The notes under the pieces are model-generated. The model had not been told where the DNA came from. It searched no databases and was given only the letters and a program-made list of their open reading frames with translations. Positions 21,290-30,948 of a stretch of 64,000 bases of DNA are shown here, in pieces. A program made the translations under genes and the position numbers. The stretch comes from Prevotella sp. Its GTDB lineage: Bacteria; Bacteroidota; Bacteroidia; Bacteroidales; Bacteroidaceae. The stretch spans positions 1-64,000 of the forward strand of contig JAEEXN010000005.1 in NCBI GenBank assembly GCA_016291595.1, written 5' to 3'. How positions within the stretch are numbered: position 1 is the stretch's first letter; each line of letters starts with the position of its first letter.

Positions 21290-21964
21290 ATGAAAAAGTA
21301 TTTAGCTGAAATGGTAGGTACATTTGTACTTACACTTCTCGGTTGCGGTGCAGCCGTGAGTTTGAATTGTGGCGTTGATGCAGCGTCAGTAGTAGGCACT
21401 GCCGTAGCTTTCGGTCTTGCAGTTGTTGCAATGGCTTACACCATTGGTGGCATCAGTGGCTGCCACATCAATCCTGCCATCACCCTGGGATGCTATCTCA
21501 GTGGCCGTATGAACAGCAAAGATTGCGGTATGTACATGCTATTCCAGGTAATCGGAGCAATCATCGCAGCTGCCGTTCTTTATCTTCTTGTTACCACATC
21601 ACCAGGTTTGGCCGAGGGTACAACAACAGGTGCCAACGCATGTGCTGCCGGACAGACGAATGGTCTGATTGCTGAGATTGTGCTCACCTGCATCTTTGTG
21701 CTGGTAGTTCTTGGCGCAACAGCAAAGACTAATGGTGCTACCAATAATTTCGCTGGATTGGCAATCGGTCTCTCACTGATTCTTATCCATCTCGTAGGTA
21801 TTCACTACACCGGAACATCAGTTAACCCAGCCCGCTCTATCGGTCCTGCTCTCTTTGAGGGTGGCCAGGCTTTGACCGACCTGTGGGTATTCATTGTAGG
21901 TCCGTTTATCGGAGCTGCCTGCGCAGCCGGTATCTGGAAGATGATAGAGCCTGAAGAGAAGTAA
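21290..21964 (+). CDS. aqpZ: MIP-family aquaporin
   Basis: Two NPA boxes: GCHINPAITLGCYLSGR and TSVNPARSIGPALFEGG. Confidence 0.93.
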   Translation: MKKYLAEMVGTFVLTLLGCGAAVSLNCGVDAASVVGTAVAFGLAVVAMAYTIGGISGCHINPAITLGCYLSGRMNSKDCGMYMLFQVIGAIIAAAVLYLLVTTSPGLAEGTTTGANACAAGQTNGLIAEIVLTCIFVLVVLGATAKTNGATNNFAGLAIGLSLILIHLVGIHYTGTSVNPARSIGPALFEGGQALTDLWVFIVGPFIGAACAAGIWKMIEPEEK

Positions 21965-23194
21965 ATGAGTAATAAAAATACTAAATTGACGAGCAAAGAG
22001 TACCTGGTACCCTTTGCTCTTATTACGTCCTTATTTTTCCTGTGGGGATTTGCACGCGCTATTCTGGATGTGCTGAATAAGCATTTCCAAAACGAGTTGC
22101 ATATTTCCATCACCCAATCGTCGCTCATTCAGGTAACCACTTATCTTGGCTATTTCCTGATGGCCATACCTGCCGGACTGTTTATCAACCGCTTCGGTTA
22201 TCGTCGTGGTGTGGTATTCGGACTGTTATTGTTCGGTATGGGTGCCTTGTTGTTCATTCCTGGAGCCGAGGCAGGCACATTTTATGCCTTCCTGGGAGCG
22301 TTGTTCATCATCGGTTGTGGTCTGACTTTTCTTGAGACAGCTGCCAATCCTTATGTAACAGAGCTTGGACCGAAGGATACTTCCACTAGTCGCCTGAACT
22401 TCTCGCAGTCGTTCAACGGATTAGGCTGCCTTTTTGCCACATTTGTCGTTGGTCAATTCCTTTTCAGGAATAGTGGTGAGAGTAGCAATGTTGCCGTTCC
22501 GTACACAGTATTGGGCTTATTGGTGCTGGTCATTGCGATGGTGTTTGCCCGTGTTAACCTTCCGGAAATCAAGCATAATGACGGCTTGGAGGAGAAGGCA
22601 AAGTATGGGCGAGAGCCGTTGTTGAAGATTTGGAAGCACAAGAAATTTGTCTATGGACTCATCGCTTTGTTGGCGTATGAGGTTGCCGAGATTTCCATTA
22701 ACAGCTATTTCATCAATTTTGTTACCGGACAAGGCTGGATGACCGACCGCACCGCCTCAATGGTTCTCACGGGAGCGTTGGCCTTCTTTATGGTGGGCAG
22801 ATTCTGTGGCAGTTGGATTATGCGGCGTGTCGTTGCCGAGCAGATGCTGCTGATTTGCGGTATTGGCTGTGTGGTGTGTACCATGATTGTGCTGATGAAT
22901 GTGGGGAAAATCTCGTTGGTAGCCCTTTTGGGTATCTATCTCTTTGAGGCTATCATGTTCCCAACCATCTTCTCTTTGGCCGTTCGTGGAATGGGAAGTC
23001 TCACCAAGAGCGCATCTTCTATTCTGATGATGACTCCTGTTGGCGGTTGTGGATTTTTGCTGATGGGTATTATTGCCGATGCCACAAATCTTGTTATCCC
23101 GTTCATCATTCCTTTGTTTGGCTATATCGCCGTCGCAATGTATGGTTTCGGTATGGTAACTCACAGATTGGAAAAAGAGCGTGAGCAAAAGTAA
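21965..23194 (+). CDS. Sugar MFS transporter (FucP/GluP type)
   Basis: LITSLFFLWGFARAILDVLNKHFQ; QSSLIQVTTYLGYFLMAIPAGLFINRFGYRRGVVFGL; LETAANPYVTELGPKDTSTSRLNFSQSFNGLG. Confidence 0.93.
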   Translation: MSNKNTKLTSKEYLVPFALITSLFFLWGFARAILDVLNKHFQNELHISITQSSLIQVTTYLGYFLMAIPAGLFINRFGYRRGVVFGLLLFGMGALLFIPGAEAGTFYAFLGALFIIGCGLTFLETAANPYVTELGPKDTSTSRLNFSQSFNGLGCLFATFVVGQFLFRNSGESSNVAVPYTVLGLLVLVIAMVFARVNLPEIKHNDGLEEKAKYGREPLLKIWKHKKFVYGLIALLAYEVAEISINSYFINFVTGQGWMTDRTASMVLTGALAFFMVGRFCGSWIMRRVVAEQMLLICGIGCVVCTMIVLMNVGKISLVALLGIYLFEAIMFPTIFSLAVRGMGSLTKSASSILMMTPVGGCGFLLMGIIADATNLVIPFIIPLFGYIAVAMYGFGMVTHRLEKEREQK

Positions 23195-23220
23195 AGCTGT
23201 ATGCTATCAGCGTCATGCTG

Positions 23221-23374
23221 GTAATTAATGCCTTATGATGTTGCAATAGATGGCTAATTATCATGCAATTGGTCATTAGTTATGTTCTAATCAATCATTA
23301 GTTAGAGCATAATTAATGACCAATTACAGTTTATTTAATAGACTAATTAGACTTGATTTTGTAAGTTATGTTGT
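23221..23374. repeat. AT-rich degenerate tandem array with 22-bp period and imperfect inverted repeat
   Basis: Units from 23221, 23243, 23265, 23287, 23309, 23331, 23353; TCATTAGTTA at 23273 and 23295; inverted arms AATTGGTCATTAGTTATGTTCTAA (23267-23290) and the complement of the segment ending at 23325 (22/24). Confidence 0.7.
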
Positions 23375-23380
23375 CTCATG

Positions 23381-23412
23381 ATTAACGTGAGTTCGATTGA
23401 AGTCACGTTAAT
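23381..23412. repeat. Perfect 10-bp inverted repeat ATTAACGTGA / TCACGTTAAT
   Basis: Arms 23381-23390 and 23403-23412; arm starts 22 bp apart. Confidence 0.8.
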
Positions 23413-23650
23413 TACAATAAGGCATAAGTGTAGTATATGTTTACAGGCTTCATACCTATAATTCATTAAAATTCAACGGATTATACCGAATCTATGACGT
23501 GTGACGCTTGCTTTTAAAAAAATTCTTGTGCGTTGGCAATTCTGTTCAATTCAGATATTGAGAATCAACACGCTTATACCATAACATCCTCACAGTTTGT
23601 TGGTTAACATTCTACACACCACCATTCGTCTCCCTGAATGTTTCGCTTTC

Positions 23651-23734
23651 TGGAGGACATCATTAGTTTCATGGAAGGCAACATTGGCCTCATAGAGGGC
23701 ATCTCTTTCTTCCTAAAGGGCATCACTATTTGAT
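23651..23734. repeat. 21-bp tandem repeat, four degenerate units
   Basis: TGGAGGACATCA, TGGAAGGCAACA, TAGAGGGCATCT, TAAAGGGCATCA start at 23651, 23672, 23693, 23714. Confidence 0.75.
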
Positions 23735-24120
23735 TTGCGAACGATTGTGGGTCTCTTCGCAGGTAGAGCGCTCCAGGCACCGATGCTTTGACAACGTCGT
23801 CGTTAGCATGCTGGGGCACTGGCCGCATACTGTTGTTTCCCCAAAAGCCGTGTATTAAAGTTCAAGAACATTCGACACACAGATTTCATTATTTAGAATT
23901 CGTCGGACTCAAGTTAATTGGTGTTTTCCTTACACATTTTTTTATTGAAAAATAGCAGGGAAAATCATTAAATGTACGTTTTACACCTTTATATTTCGTC
24001 CACTCTTTTAACTATTCGGTATTCTTCTATCTGCTTGATTATGAATTGATTAATGAATTATTGATATTCAAAAAATCCACTTTTTCGATATTTGTGTTAA
24101 TTTTGCGTTTCTTTTTCTTC

Positions 24121-24128
24121 TATCTTTG
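24121..24128 (+). promoter_or_regulatory. -7 element (TATCTTTG) upstream of the PUL susC gene
   Basis: ttcttctatctttgcatccg, about 58 bp before the start codon. Confidence 0.6.
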
Positions 24129-24185
24129 CATCCGAAACCATTACTCGCATATAATAATTATAAATTAATAACTAAAAACCAAAGT

Positions 24186-27100
24186 ATGAAAAAAGTAAGG
24201 TTACTTATCTTGATGCTGACATTGCTATTGTCAGCTACTGTCTACGCCCAGAAAGAAACATTCTCGGGAGTAGTGTTAGACGACCTTGGCGAACCAGTCA
24301 TCGGTGCCTCAGTCGTACAGAAAGGTGTAGCCTCCAATGGTGCCATTACTGATTACGACGGACGTTTCCGCATCAGTGTTGAGCCAGGAGCTACGCTTGT
24401 TGTCTCATATGTTGGCTTTGTAAGCCAGGAAATCAAGGCAGCACCTAACATGCGTGTCGTTTTGGTAGAAGATTCTAAACTGCTTAACGACGTTGTGGTT
24501 ATCGGTTATGGTGTTCAGAAAAAGAGTGTCGTTACAGCCTCCATTGCAAAAGTGAGTGCTGACGATCTTGAAGGTACTGCTCCTGTCCGTATGGATAATG
24601 CCCTGAAGGGCCTCGCAGCAGGTGTGAACGTCACCTCATCATCTGGTCAGCCAGGTGCTGCTGCGCGCATCCGCGTACGTGGTATAGGTACGATCAACAA
24701 CTCGAATCCTCTTTATATTGTAGACGGTATGCCTATCGAGGGTGGTCTTGACTATATCAACCCGAGCGATATCGAGTCTATTGAGGTGTTGAAAGACGCC
24801 GCCTCTGGAGCCATCTATGGAGCACGTGCTGCCAATGGTGTTATTCTCGTAACCACCAAGAAAGGTAAAATTGGCAAAGTCTCTGTCAACTACAACTTCT
24901 CACAGGGCTGGCAGAGTGCGTGGAGACACCGTGACGTGCTGAATGCTACTGAGTATGCCATCATGCGCAACGAGGCTCTTGTCAATGCCGGACAGACTCC
25001 CATTTATGCTGATCCTTATCAGTATGGTGAGGGTACAGACTGGCAAGATGTTCTGTTCAACGATAATGCCCCCGTTCAGAATCATGAGTTGACCGTCAGT
25101 GGTGCTAACGAAAAGCTAAACTATTTCCTATCAGCTGGTTACTATACTCAGGAAGGTATCGTCGGTGGTAACTTCGACCGTTCGAATTATACCCGTATGA
25201 CTCTCCGCGGCAACTTCAACCTGAACATTTTCGATGAGTCGAAAAACCGCAACTGGCTGAACAAACTCGACGTGGATGTCAACCTCTCTTATGCACGCGT
25301 AAAAAGCACAGGAATTGGTGTTAACGACCAGTATGGTGGTCTTGTCACTACAGCCGTGGCACTCTCACCAATCCTGAAGCCCTATCTGGAGACAGCTGAA
25401 GAGCAGAAAGCCCAGGATGAATACTATTCTAAGATGTATCCAGGTGTCTACGCTCCTATGTTTTATAATGGCAAGCAGCTGGCCCTGCCGGGTGTAGACT
25501 ACAACGAGTTTGGTAACCCCATCGCCGAACTGCTTGCTCCCGCCCTTCCAGGTTGGAGTCACAAGTTCGTATCCAATTTCGCCGCTACGCTGCAGCTCTG
25601 GGACGGACTGAAATTCCGCACAAGCTATAGTGCCGACCTCTCTTTCTGGGGCAGCAACTGGTACAGCAAGATTGCTTATTATAAGCCAACAAACATCGTT
25701 AAGCGCTCATCTGCCGGTTCTGAGGCAAGCCGCGGTTTGGTTTGGCAGATTGAGAATGTGTTGATGTACGACAAGACCTTTGGTGCCCACACTATCAATG
25801 TGGTGCTCGGTCAGTCGGCCTTCGAAAACTCTGGTTTTAATGTTGGTGCATCACGTTACATTATCAATGACTACAGCAAGCCTTGGGTGAACGCTTCACT
25901 CGGACTGGCAGCCGATGGTGACCGCGACGGTTGGGCTGGCCCTTCCACAAAGCACACCATGTCGTCTCTCTTCGGACGTCTCTCTTACAACTACGATGAG
26001 CGTTACATGGTTCAGGCTACCATACGTCGTGACGGTTCAAGCCGTTTCGGTACTAATAATAAATATGGTGTATTCCCCTCTGTCTCTCTCGGATGGAACG
26101 TTATGAACGAAAGCTTCCTCAAGCAGACCAGCGAGTGGCTGAACAACCTGAAGGTTCGCTTCAGCTGGGGTAAGAACGGTAACGATAATATCGGTGACTT
26201 CCGTTACACAGTGCTGACACAGGGCGGTAACAACTACGGTTTCGGCCGCGGTGGTGCTGAGCAGGAAATTGTCAGCACGAAAGCTGCAGGTCTCGGTAAT
26301 CCCGACATCAAATGGGAGGAGTCTGAGCAGTTGGACTTTGGTGTTGACTTCGGTTTCCTGAACAATCAGGTGACCTTCTCGGTTGACTGGTTCAAGAAGA
26401 AGACCAACGGTATGCTGATGACGATGGCCATCCCAAGCTATGTGGGTGAGTCGAAGCCTATTGGTAACGTAGGCGACATGGAAAACTCGGGTCTTGAGTT
26501 CGAGGCTGCCTATAAGTTCAATATTTCTGACGCCAAGTTCCAGATTAAAGGTAATGCTTCTTACTTGAAGAACAAACTCATCAAACTGGGTAACGACACC
26601 GGTACAGCCACATACGACTGGGTACAGGGTGGTGTAGGTAACATCTCACGCGCTGAGAACGGTCAGCCTTGGCCTTTCTTCTGGGGCTACAAGACCGATG
26701 GTATCTTCCAGAACTACAACGAGGTGAATAGCTATATCAATGCCGACGGCGGACTGATTCAGCCGAACGCACGTCCAGGTTATGTACGTTATGTCGATGT
26801 AAACGGTGACGGCAAAATCAGCGACGACGACAAGACCAATATCGGTAACGGTACTCCTGACTGGACCTTCGGACTGACGCTCAATGCAGCATGGAAAGGT
26901 TTCGACTTCATGATGTTCTGGCAGGGAACAGCCGGTAACGAGGTGTTCGACGCTACCCGCCGTGTGGATATTGCCTCCAGCAACCTGGCCTCTTGGTACT
27001 TTGGCCGTTGGACGGGCGATGGCACCAGCAACAAGTATCCTATCTGGGTAAACAACGATACAGAAAACTGGAAGTCGTCAGACCTCTATGTTCACGATGG

Positions 27101-27335
27101 CAGCTATTTCCGCCTGAAGAACATCGAACTGGGCTATACTATTCCCCAGACTCTGACAAAGAAAATCTTCATCAGCCGTCTGCGCCTCTATGTGGCAGCT
27201 GAGAACCTGCTCACCTTCACCAAGTACTGGGGCTTTGATCCTGAAATCTCATCAGGTGGCACGTCGCTCGGTATCGACTATGGTGTATACCCCCAGCCAC
27301 GTACCTACAGAGTGGGTGTTAACGTCTCTTTCTAA
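24186..27335 (+). CDS. SusC-family TonB-linked outer membrane receptor
   Basis: Carboxypeptidase-like N-domain FSGVVLDDLGEPVIGASVVQKG; plug DVVVIGYGVQKKSVVTASIAKV; RIRVRGIGTINNSNPLYIVDGMP; start at MKKVRLL. Confidence 0.97.
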   Translation: MKKVRLLILMLTLLLSATVYAQKETFSGVVLDDLGEPVIGASVVQKGVASNGAITDYDGRFRISVEPGATLVVSYVGFVSQEIKAAPNMRVVLVEDSKLLNDVVVIGYGVQKKSVVTASIAKVSADDLEGTAPVRMDNALKGLAAGVNVTSSSGQPGAAARIRVRGIGTINNSNPLYIVDGMPIEGGLDYINPSDIESIEVLKDAASGAIYGARAANGVILVTTKKGKIGKVSVNYNFSQGWQSAWRHRDVLNATEYAIMRNEALVNAGQTPIYADPYQYGEGTDWQDVLFNDNAPVQNHELTVSGANEKLNYFLSAGYYTQEGIVGGNFDRSNYTRMTLRGNFNLNIFDESKNRNWLNKLDVDVNLSYARVKSTGIGVNDQYGGLVTTAVALSPILKPYLETAEEQKAQDEYYSKMYPGVYAPMFYNGKQLALPGVDYNEFGNPIAELLAPALPGWSHKFVSNFAATLQLWDGLKFRTSYSADLSFWGSNWYSKIAYYKPTNIVKRSSAGSEASRGLVWQIENVLMYDKTFGAHTINVVLGQSAFENSGFNVGASRYIINDYSKPWVNASLGLAADGDRDGWAGPSTKHTMSSLFGRLSYNYDERYMVQATIRRDGSSRFGTNNKYGVFPSVSLGWNVMNESFLKQTSEWLNNLKVRFSWGKNGNDNIGDFRYTVLTQGGNNYGFGRGGAEQEIVSTKAAGLGNPDIKWEESEQLDFGVDFGFLNNQVTFSVDWFKKKTNGMLMTMAIPSYVGESKPIGNVGDMENSGLEFEAAYKFNISDAKFQIKGNASYLKNKLIKLGNDTGTATYDWVQGGVGNISRAENGQPWPFFWGYKTDGIFQNYNEVNSYINADGGLIQPNARPGYVRYVDVNGDGKISDDDKTNIGNGTPDWTFGLTLNAAWKGFDFMMFWQGTAGNEVFDATRRVDIASSNLASWYFGRWTGDGTSNKYPIWVNNDTENWKSSDLYVHDGSYFRLKNIELGYTIPQTLTKKIFISRLRLYVAAENLLTFTKYWGFDPEISSGGTSLGIDYGVYPQPRTYRVGVNVSF

Positions 27336-27388
27336 TAAGGGCAAATCAAACAGGTTAATTCTAGAGTCAACAGTAAAAATACAAGAAT

Positions 27389-28960
27389 ATGAAAAGATAT
27401 AAGATATATACAATAGGTCTGTTAGCACTGGCTGCCTTGTCGACAACCAGTTGCAGCGACGACTTCCTGGAGGTGACAAGTCCGAGTGACTTCCCTGTTG
27501 AGGACTACTACACCAAGCAGGAGAAAATCGAAGAGGCCTTGGTCGCTGCCTATGCACCATTGCACTGGTATGACTATGGTACAACAAGTAACTATAATGC
27601 ACTGAACTTGTCGTCTGACGTTATGAGTGATGACATGTATCCCAACGGTGGAAACGATGCAGACTGCCCCTATCTGCAGTTGGCGTTCAATTTCTCGGTG
27701 ACACCGCTTACCGATATTACCGGAGTCTGGCTTGACAGCTATTCAGGCGTGAAGCGCTCCAACGATGTTATTAAGTATGTTGACTGGGCTACTGATATGT
27801 CGGATGCCGACAAAGCCAGCGTGATGAGTCAGGCCCGTTTGCTCCGTGCCTTCTACTACAATCTATTGTGGAAATACTACGGCAACGTTCCTTTCTTCTT
27901 CGAGAACTTGGAAGCTCCTTATACAGCACCGCAGCTCACGGCTGATGAGGTTTATGCCAATGTCATTGAGGACTTGGAGGACATTATCGACCACGGCAAC
28001 CTGAAGGATGAGTGGGATGATGCTAATGTCGGCCGTGTAACGAAGCCAATGGCCTATATGCTCTATACCGAGATGGTAATGTATCAGAACGATCAGAGCC
28101 GCTATGCAAAGGCGCTGGGCTACCTGCAGAGCATTATCAACAGTGGTAAGTTTGGCCTGCTCGATAATTTTGCCGATGTCTGGACTGAGGCTGGCGAGTG
28201 GAGCAAAGAGTCAATTTTCGAAATTAACTACTATTCTGTGAATGGTGGTCGTGCTTGGGACAACGGTCTCGCTGCTGGAGGCTCGGTGAACATCCGCCTG
28301 TGTGGTCCCCGTGGATTCATTGCCAAGAAAGGTGACCGCTATGAAGGCACCGTTGAGGCAGGATGGGGCTTCGGCTATATTCCTCCAAAGTCTATCCGCA
28401 GTTTTGAGGACGGCGATACCCGTAAGGATGTAACTGGATTTGACATTTGGGAGCATGGTGATGCTGAGGCTATGCAGGATGTAGGATGGATGTACCGCGA
28501 TAAGAATCCTGGTAGTTACTACAGCAATGGTAAATATCTGCCTCTTGCTGGCGGAAATGCTGATTGCACCGGCAACGGTGATATGAACTTCAACAACAAC
28601 TTCCGCGTCTACCGTTATTCTGAGGCCCTGCTTTATGCCGCAGAGCTCCTGTTGAAGACCGGAGGCAGTGCTTCTCAGGCTGCTGATTATGTGAATCAGG
28701 TTCGCAAGCGTGCCGGTCTGGCCGCTCTGAACAGCGTCGACCAAGATGACATCCTCGACGAGCGCCGCCATGAGTTCATGGGTGAGGGCAAGCGCTATTG
28801 GGATCTCGTACGCACTGGTAAAGCTGCCAGCGTGCTTAAGGCTGCCAACGACGAACTCGGCTTCCGTACCAAGGACTGGGATTCTCACAACAAATATCTG
28901 CCCATTCCGCAGGACAACATTGAGGCCGACCCGAATCTCAAACAGAATCCTGGCTATTAA
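27389..28960 (+). CDS. SusD-family starch-binding-like lipoprotein (RagB/SusD)
   Basis: Lipobox STTSCSDDFLEV; AYAPLHWYDYG; C-terminal YAAELLLKTG...VNQVRKRAGLAAL...LDERRHEFMGEGKRYWDLVRTG. Confidence 0.97.
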   Translation: MKRYKIYTIGLLALAALSTTSCSDDFLEVTSPSDFPVEDYYTKQEKIEEALVAAYAPLHWYDYGTTSNYNALNLSSDVMSDDMYPNGGNDADCPYLQLAFNFSVTPLTDITGVWLDSYSGVKRSNDVIKYVDWATDMSDADKASVMSQARLLRAFYYNLLWKYYGNVPFFFENLEAPYTAPQLTADEVYANVIEDLEDIIDHGNLKDEWDDANVGRVTKPMAYMLYTEMVMYQNDQSRYAKALGYLQSIINSGKFGLLDNFADVWTEAGEWSKESIFEINYYSVNGGRAWDNGLAAGGSVNIRLCGPRGFIAKKGDRYEGTVEAGWGFGYIPPKSIRSFEDGDTRKDVTGFDIWEHGDAEAMQDVGWMYRDKNPGSYYSNGKYLPLAGGNADCTGNGDMNFNNNFRVYRYSEALLYAAELLLKTGGSASQAADYVNQVRKRAGLAALNSVDQDDILDERRHEFMGEGKRYWDLVRTGKAASVLKAANDELGFRTKDWDSHNKYLPIPQDNIEADPNLKQNPGY

Positions 28961-28994
28961 TTCATCAACTTCAACATTTTAAAGACTATAGAAT

Positions 28995-30881
28995 ATGAAT
29001 AATATATTTAAATATATGGCTGGCGCTCTGTTCGCAGGGCTGACAATGACCGCCTGCTCTCCAGAGTCATTCGACGGTCCTGATCAGGCGGGATTGCCCA
29101 CAGTCAGTGGCGTGGACTTTGACATGTCGGTTGACCAGAGTATCAACCAGGTCACTGTAAGCTATAACCAGAAGGGCACATACCCCATTTGGTCGTTTGA
29201 CGGCGGTAAGACTTATTCTACACAGCCGATCCTTTCAAAAATCTTCGCCCTCAGAGGCGACTACCAAGTGTCGTTGAAAGTAGGTAACCGTAATGGTATC
29301 AGTCAGGGTGAGATTACCAAGACCTTCACGATGGAACAGACTCAGGTGGATTTCGATTCCTACAAGAGCAAGATGGCTGGCAAGCAATGGCGCATCAAGT
29401 ATGACGAGGCTGGTCATATGGGCTGCGGTCCTTCGGGAACCGACGGTCTGAGCTGGTGGAGTGCTGCTCCTAACGACAAGGCTGCCTGGGGTGTCTATGA
29501 CGACCGCATCACCTTCAGCGATGACGGAACCTATACTTACAATCCGGGTGCTGGTGGAACCGTGTACGTCAACTGGGGATGTTCTATCTATCCAGAGTAT
29601 AACATTAACAAGGCTACTGAGACAGACTTCATGGCTCCCGTTGATCCTCAGACCTCTTCCTACACGTTGGATGCTGATGCTGATGGTAATGTCACCATTA
29701 AGCTGGCTCCCAAGACACTCTTCCCGTATATTGCCAACGACGATCAGTATAATGCCGGTGAGTACCGTATCGAGAACATCAGCAATAAGAAGATGACGCT
29801 CATCATCGACAATGGTAACATTGCATGGCACTTTATTCTGACCAGTGAGGAAGACACTTCTGCTCCTGCAGTAGAGTGGGTACCCGTTGATTCTCCCGAT
29901 AACCTCGGTGCAGGCTTCAATACTGTAGGCCTGATGGAATTCTGGTGGGCTGACGGTGGCTGGAACCAGATTGGCAATCCTGGCTTCTCTTATAATGACG
30001 GTGTATATACTATCATTACCTCTGAGAATGGTGGTAGTGAATGGCAGGCTCAGAGTTCTATTCACCATGTGGCTACCAACATTGTAAAAGATGAGTATTA
30101 TAACATCCGTTTCAAGATTAATGCTAGTGAGGCTGTCAACCGTTTCACATTCAAGATTTGTGACGAAGCCAGTGACGACAATACGCTCGTATATAAGAAT
30201 GATTTGGATCTTGCTGCTGGTGATAATGTGATTGAACTTTTGGGCATCAAGAGTGGCGGCTCGTTCTCTGAGGCAAAACTCTTCATCGACCTTGGCGGTG
30301 TTGCTCCCGGCATCACTATCAAACTGAGTGATATCATCGTTCAGAAGGGCGAAGAACCAAGCATTGACGAAAGTGATCCAAAGCTGATTGACTGGGCAGG
30401 AGTTAGCTCTGCCGAGAACCTTGGTGCAGGTTTTAACTCTGTCGGCTCTATGAATTTCTGGTGGGCTGATGGTGGCTGGAACCAGATTGGCGACCCTGGC
30501 TTCTCTTTCGCTGACGGTGTTTATACGATTACTGCTAAGAATGCAACTGAAGCAGAGTGGCAGGCTCAGAACTCCATTCAGAACGTTCCCCTTGAGATAA
30601 ATGAAGGAGAGGTATATGACATCAGTGTAAAGATCGTCTCTAACATGGATTTGGGCCGTTATACCTTTAAGGTATGCCAGCAGGAAAACGATGACAACAC
30701 GCTGATTTACAAAAACGACCTTGAGCTGGCCTCAGGTGAGAACTTGATGCAATTGGCAAATATCAAGAAGAATGGTGGCTCGTTCACCACTGCAAAGATG
30801 TTCTTTGACTTGGGTGGCTGTCCTGAAGGATTGGAAATTAAGATTAGCGATATCATCGTTCAGAAGCACAAACTAAAGTAA
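28995..30881 (+). CDS. Surface glycan-binding lipoprotein (SusE/SGBP-B position) with two tandem C-terminal domains
   Basis: Lipobox TMTACSPE; PKD-like N-terminus; duplicated ENLGAGFNxVGxMxFWWADGGWNQIGxPGFS domains; located between susD and GH16. Confidence 0.85.
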   Translation: MNNIFKYMAGALFAGLTMTACSPESFDGPDQAGLPTVSGVDFDMSVDQSINQVTVSYNQKGTYPIWSFDGGKTYSTQPILSKIFALRGDYQVSLKVGNRNGISQGEITKTFTMEQTQVDFDSYKSKMAGKQWRIKYDEAGHMGCGPSGTDGLSWWSAAPNDKAAWGVYDDRITFSDDGTYTYNPGAGGTVYVNWGCSIYPEYNINKATETDFMAPVDPQTSSYTLDADADGNVTIKLAPKTLFPYIANDDQYNAGEYRIENISNKKMTLIIDNGNIAWHFILTSEEDTSAPAVEWVPVDSPDNLGAGFNTVGLMEFWWADGGWNQIGNPGFSYNDGVYTIITSENGGSEWQAQSSIHHVATNIVKDEYYNIRFKINASEAVNRFTFKICDEASDDNTLVYKNDLDLAAGDNVIELLGIKSGGSFSEAKLFIDLGGVAPGITIKLSDIIVQKGEEPSIDESDPKLIDWAGVSSAENLGAGFNSVGSMNFWWADGGWNQIGDPGFSFADGVYTITAKNATEAEWQAQNSIQNVPLEINEGEVYDISVKIVSNMDLGRYTFKVCQQENDDNTLIYKNDLELASGENLMQLANIKKNGGSFTTAKMFFDLGGCPEGLEIKISDIIVQKHKLK

Positions 30882-30948
30882 TCACTAAACTCTTTTTATG
30901 ACCTTACGGGGCTGTTCACAGCCCTGTAAGGATTCTAAAAATACAGCA

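Noticed and set aside
23604-23828. 74-aa minus-strand ORF with Met/Ser/Pro heptads as a small protein
   Set aside because: Reading frame follows from the 21-bp DNA repeat; no promoter, no RBS seen, no recognisable domain.
29235-30068. 277-aa minus-strand ORF
   Set aside because: Antisense to the surface glycan-binding protein gene.
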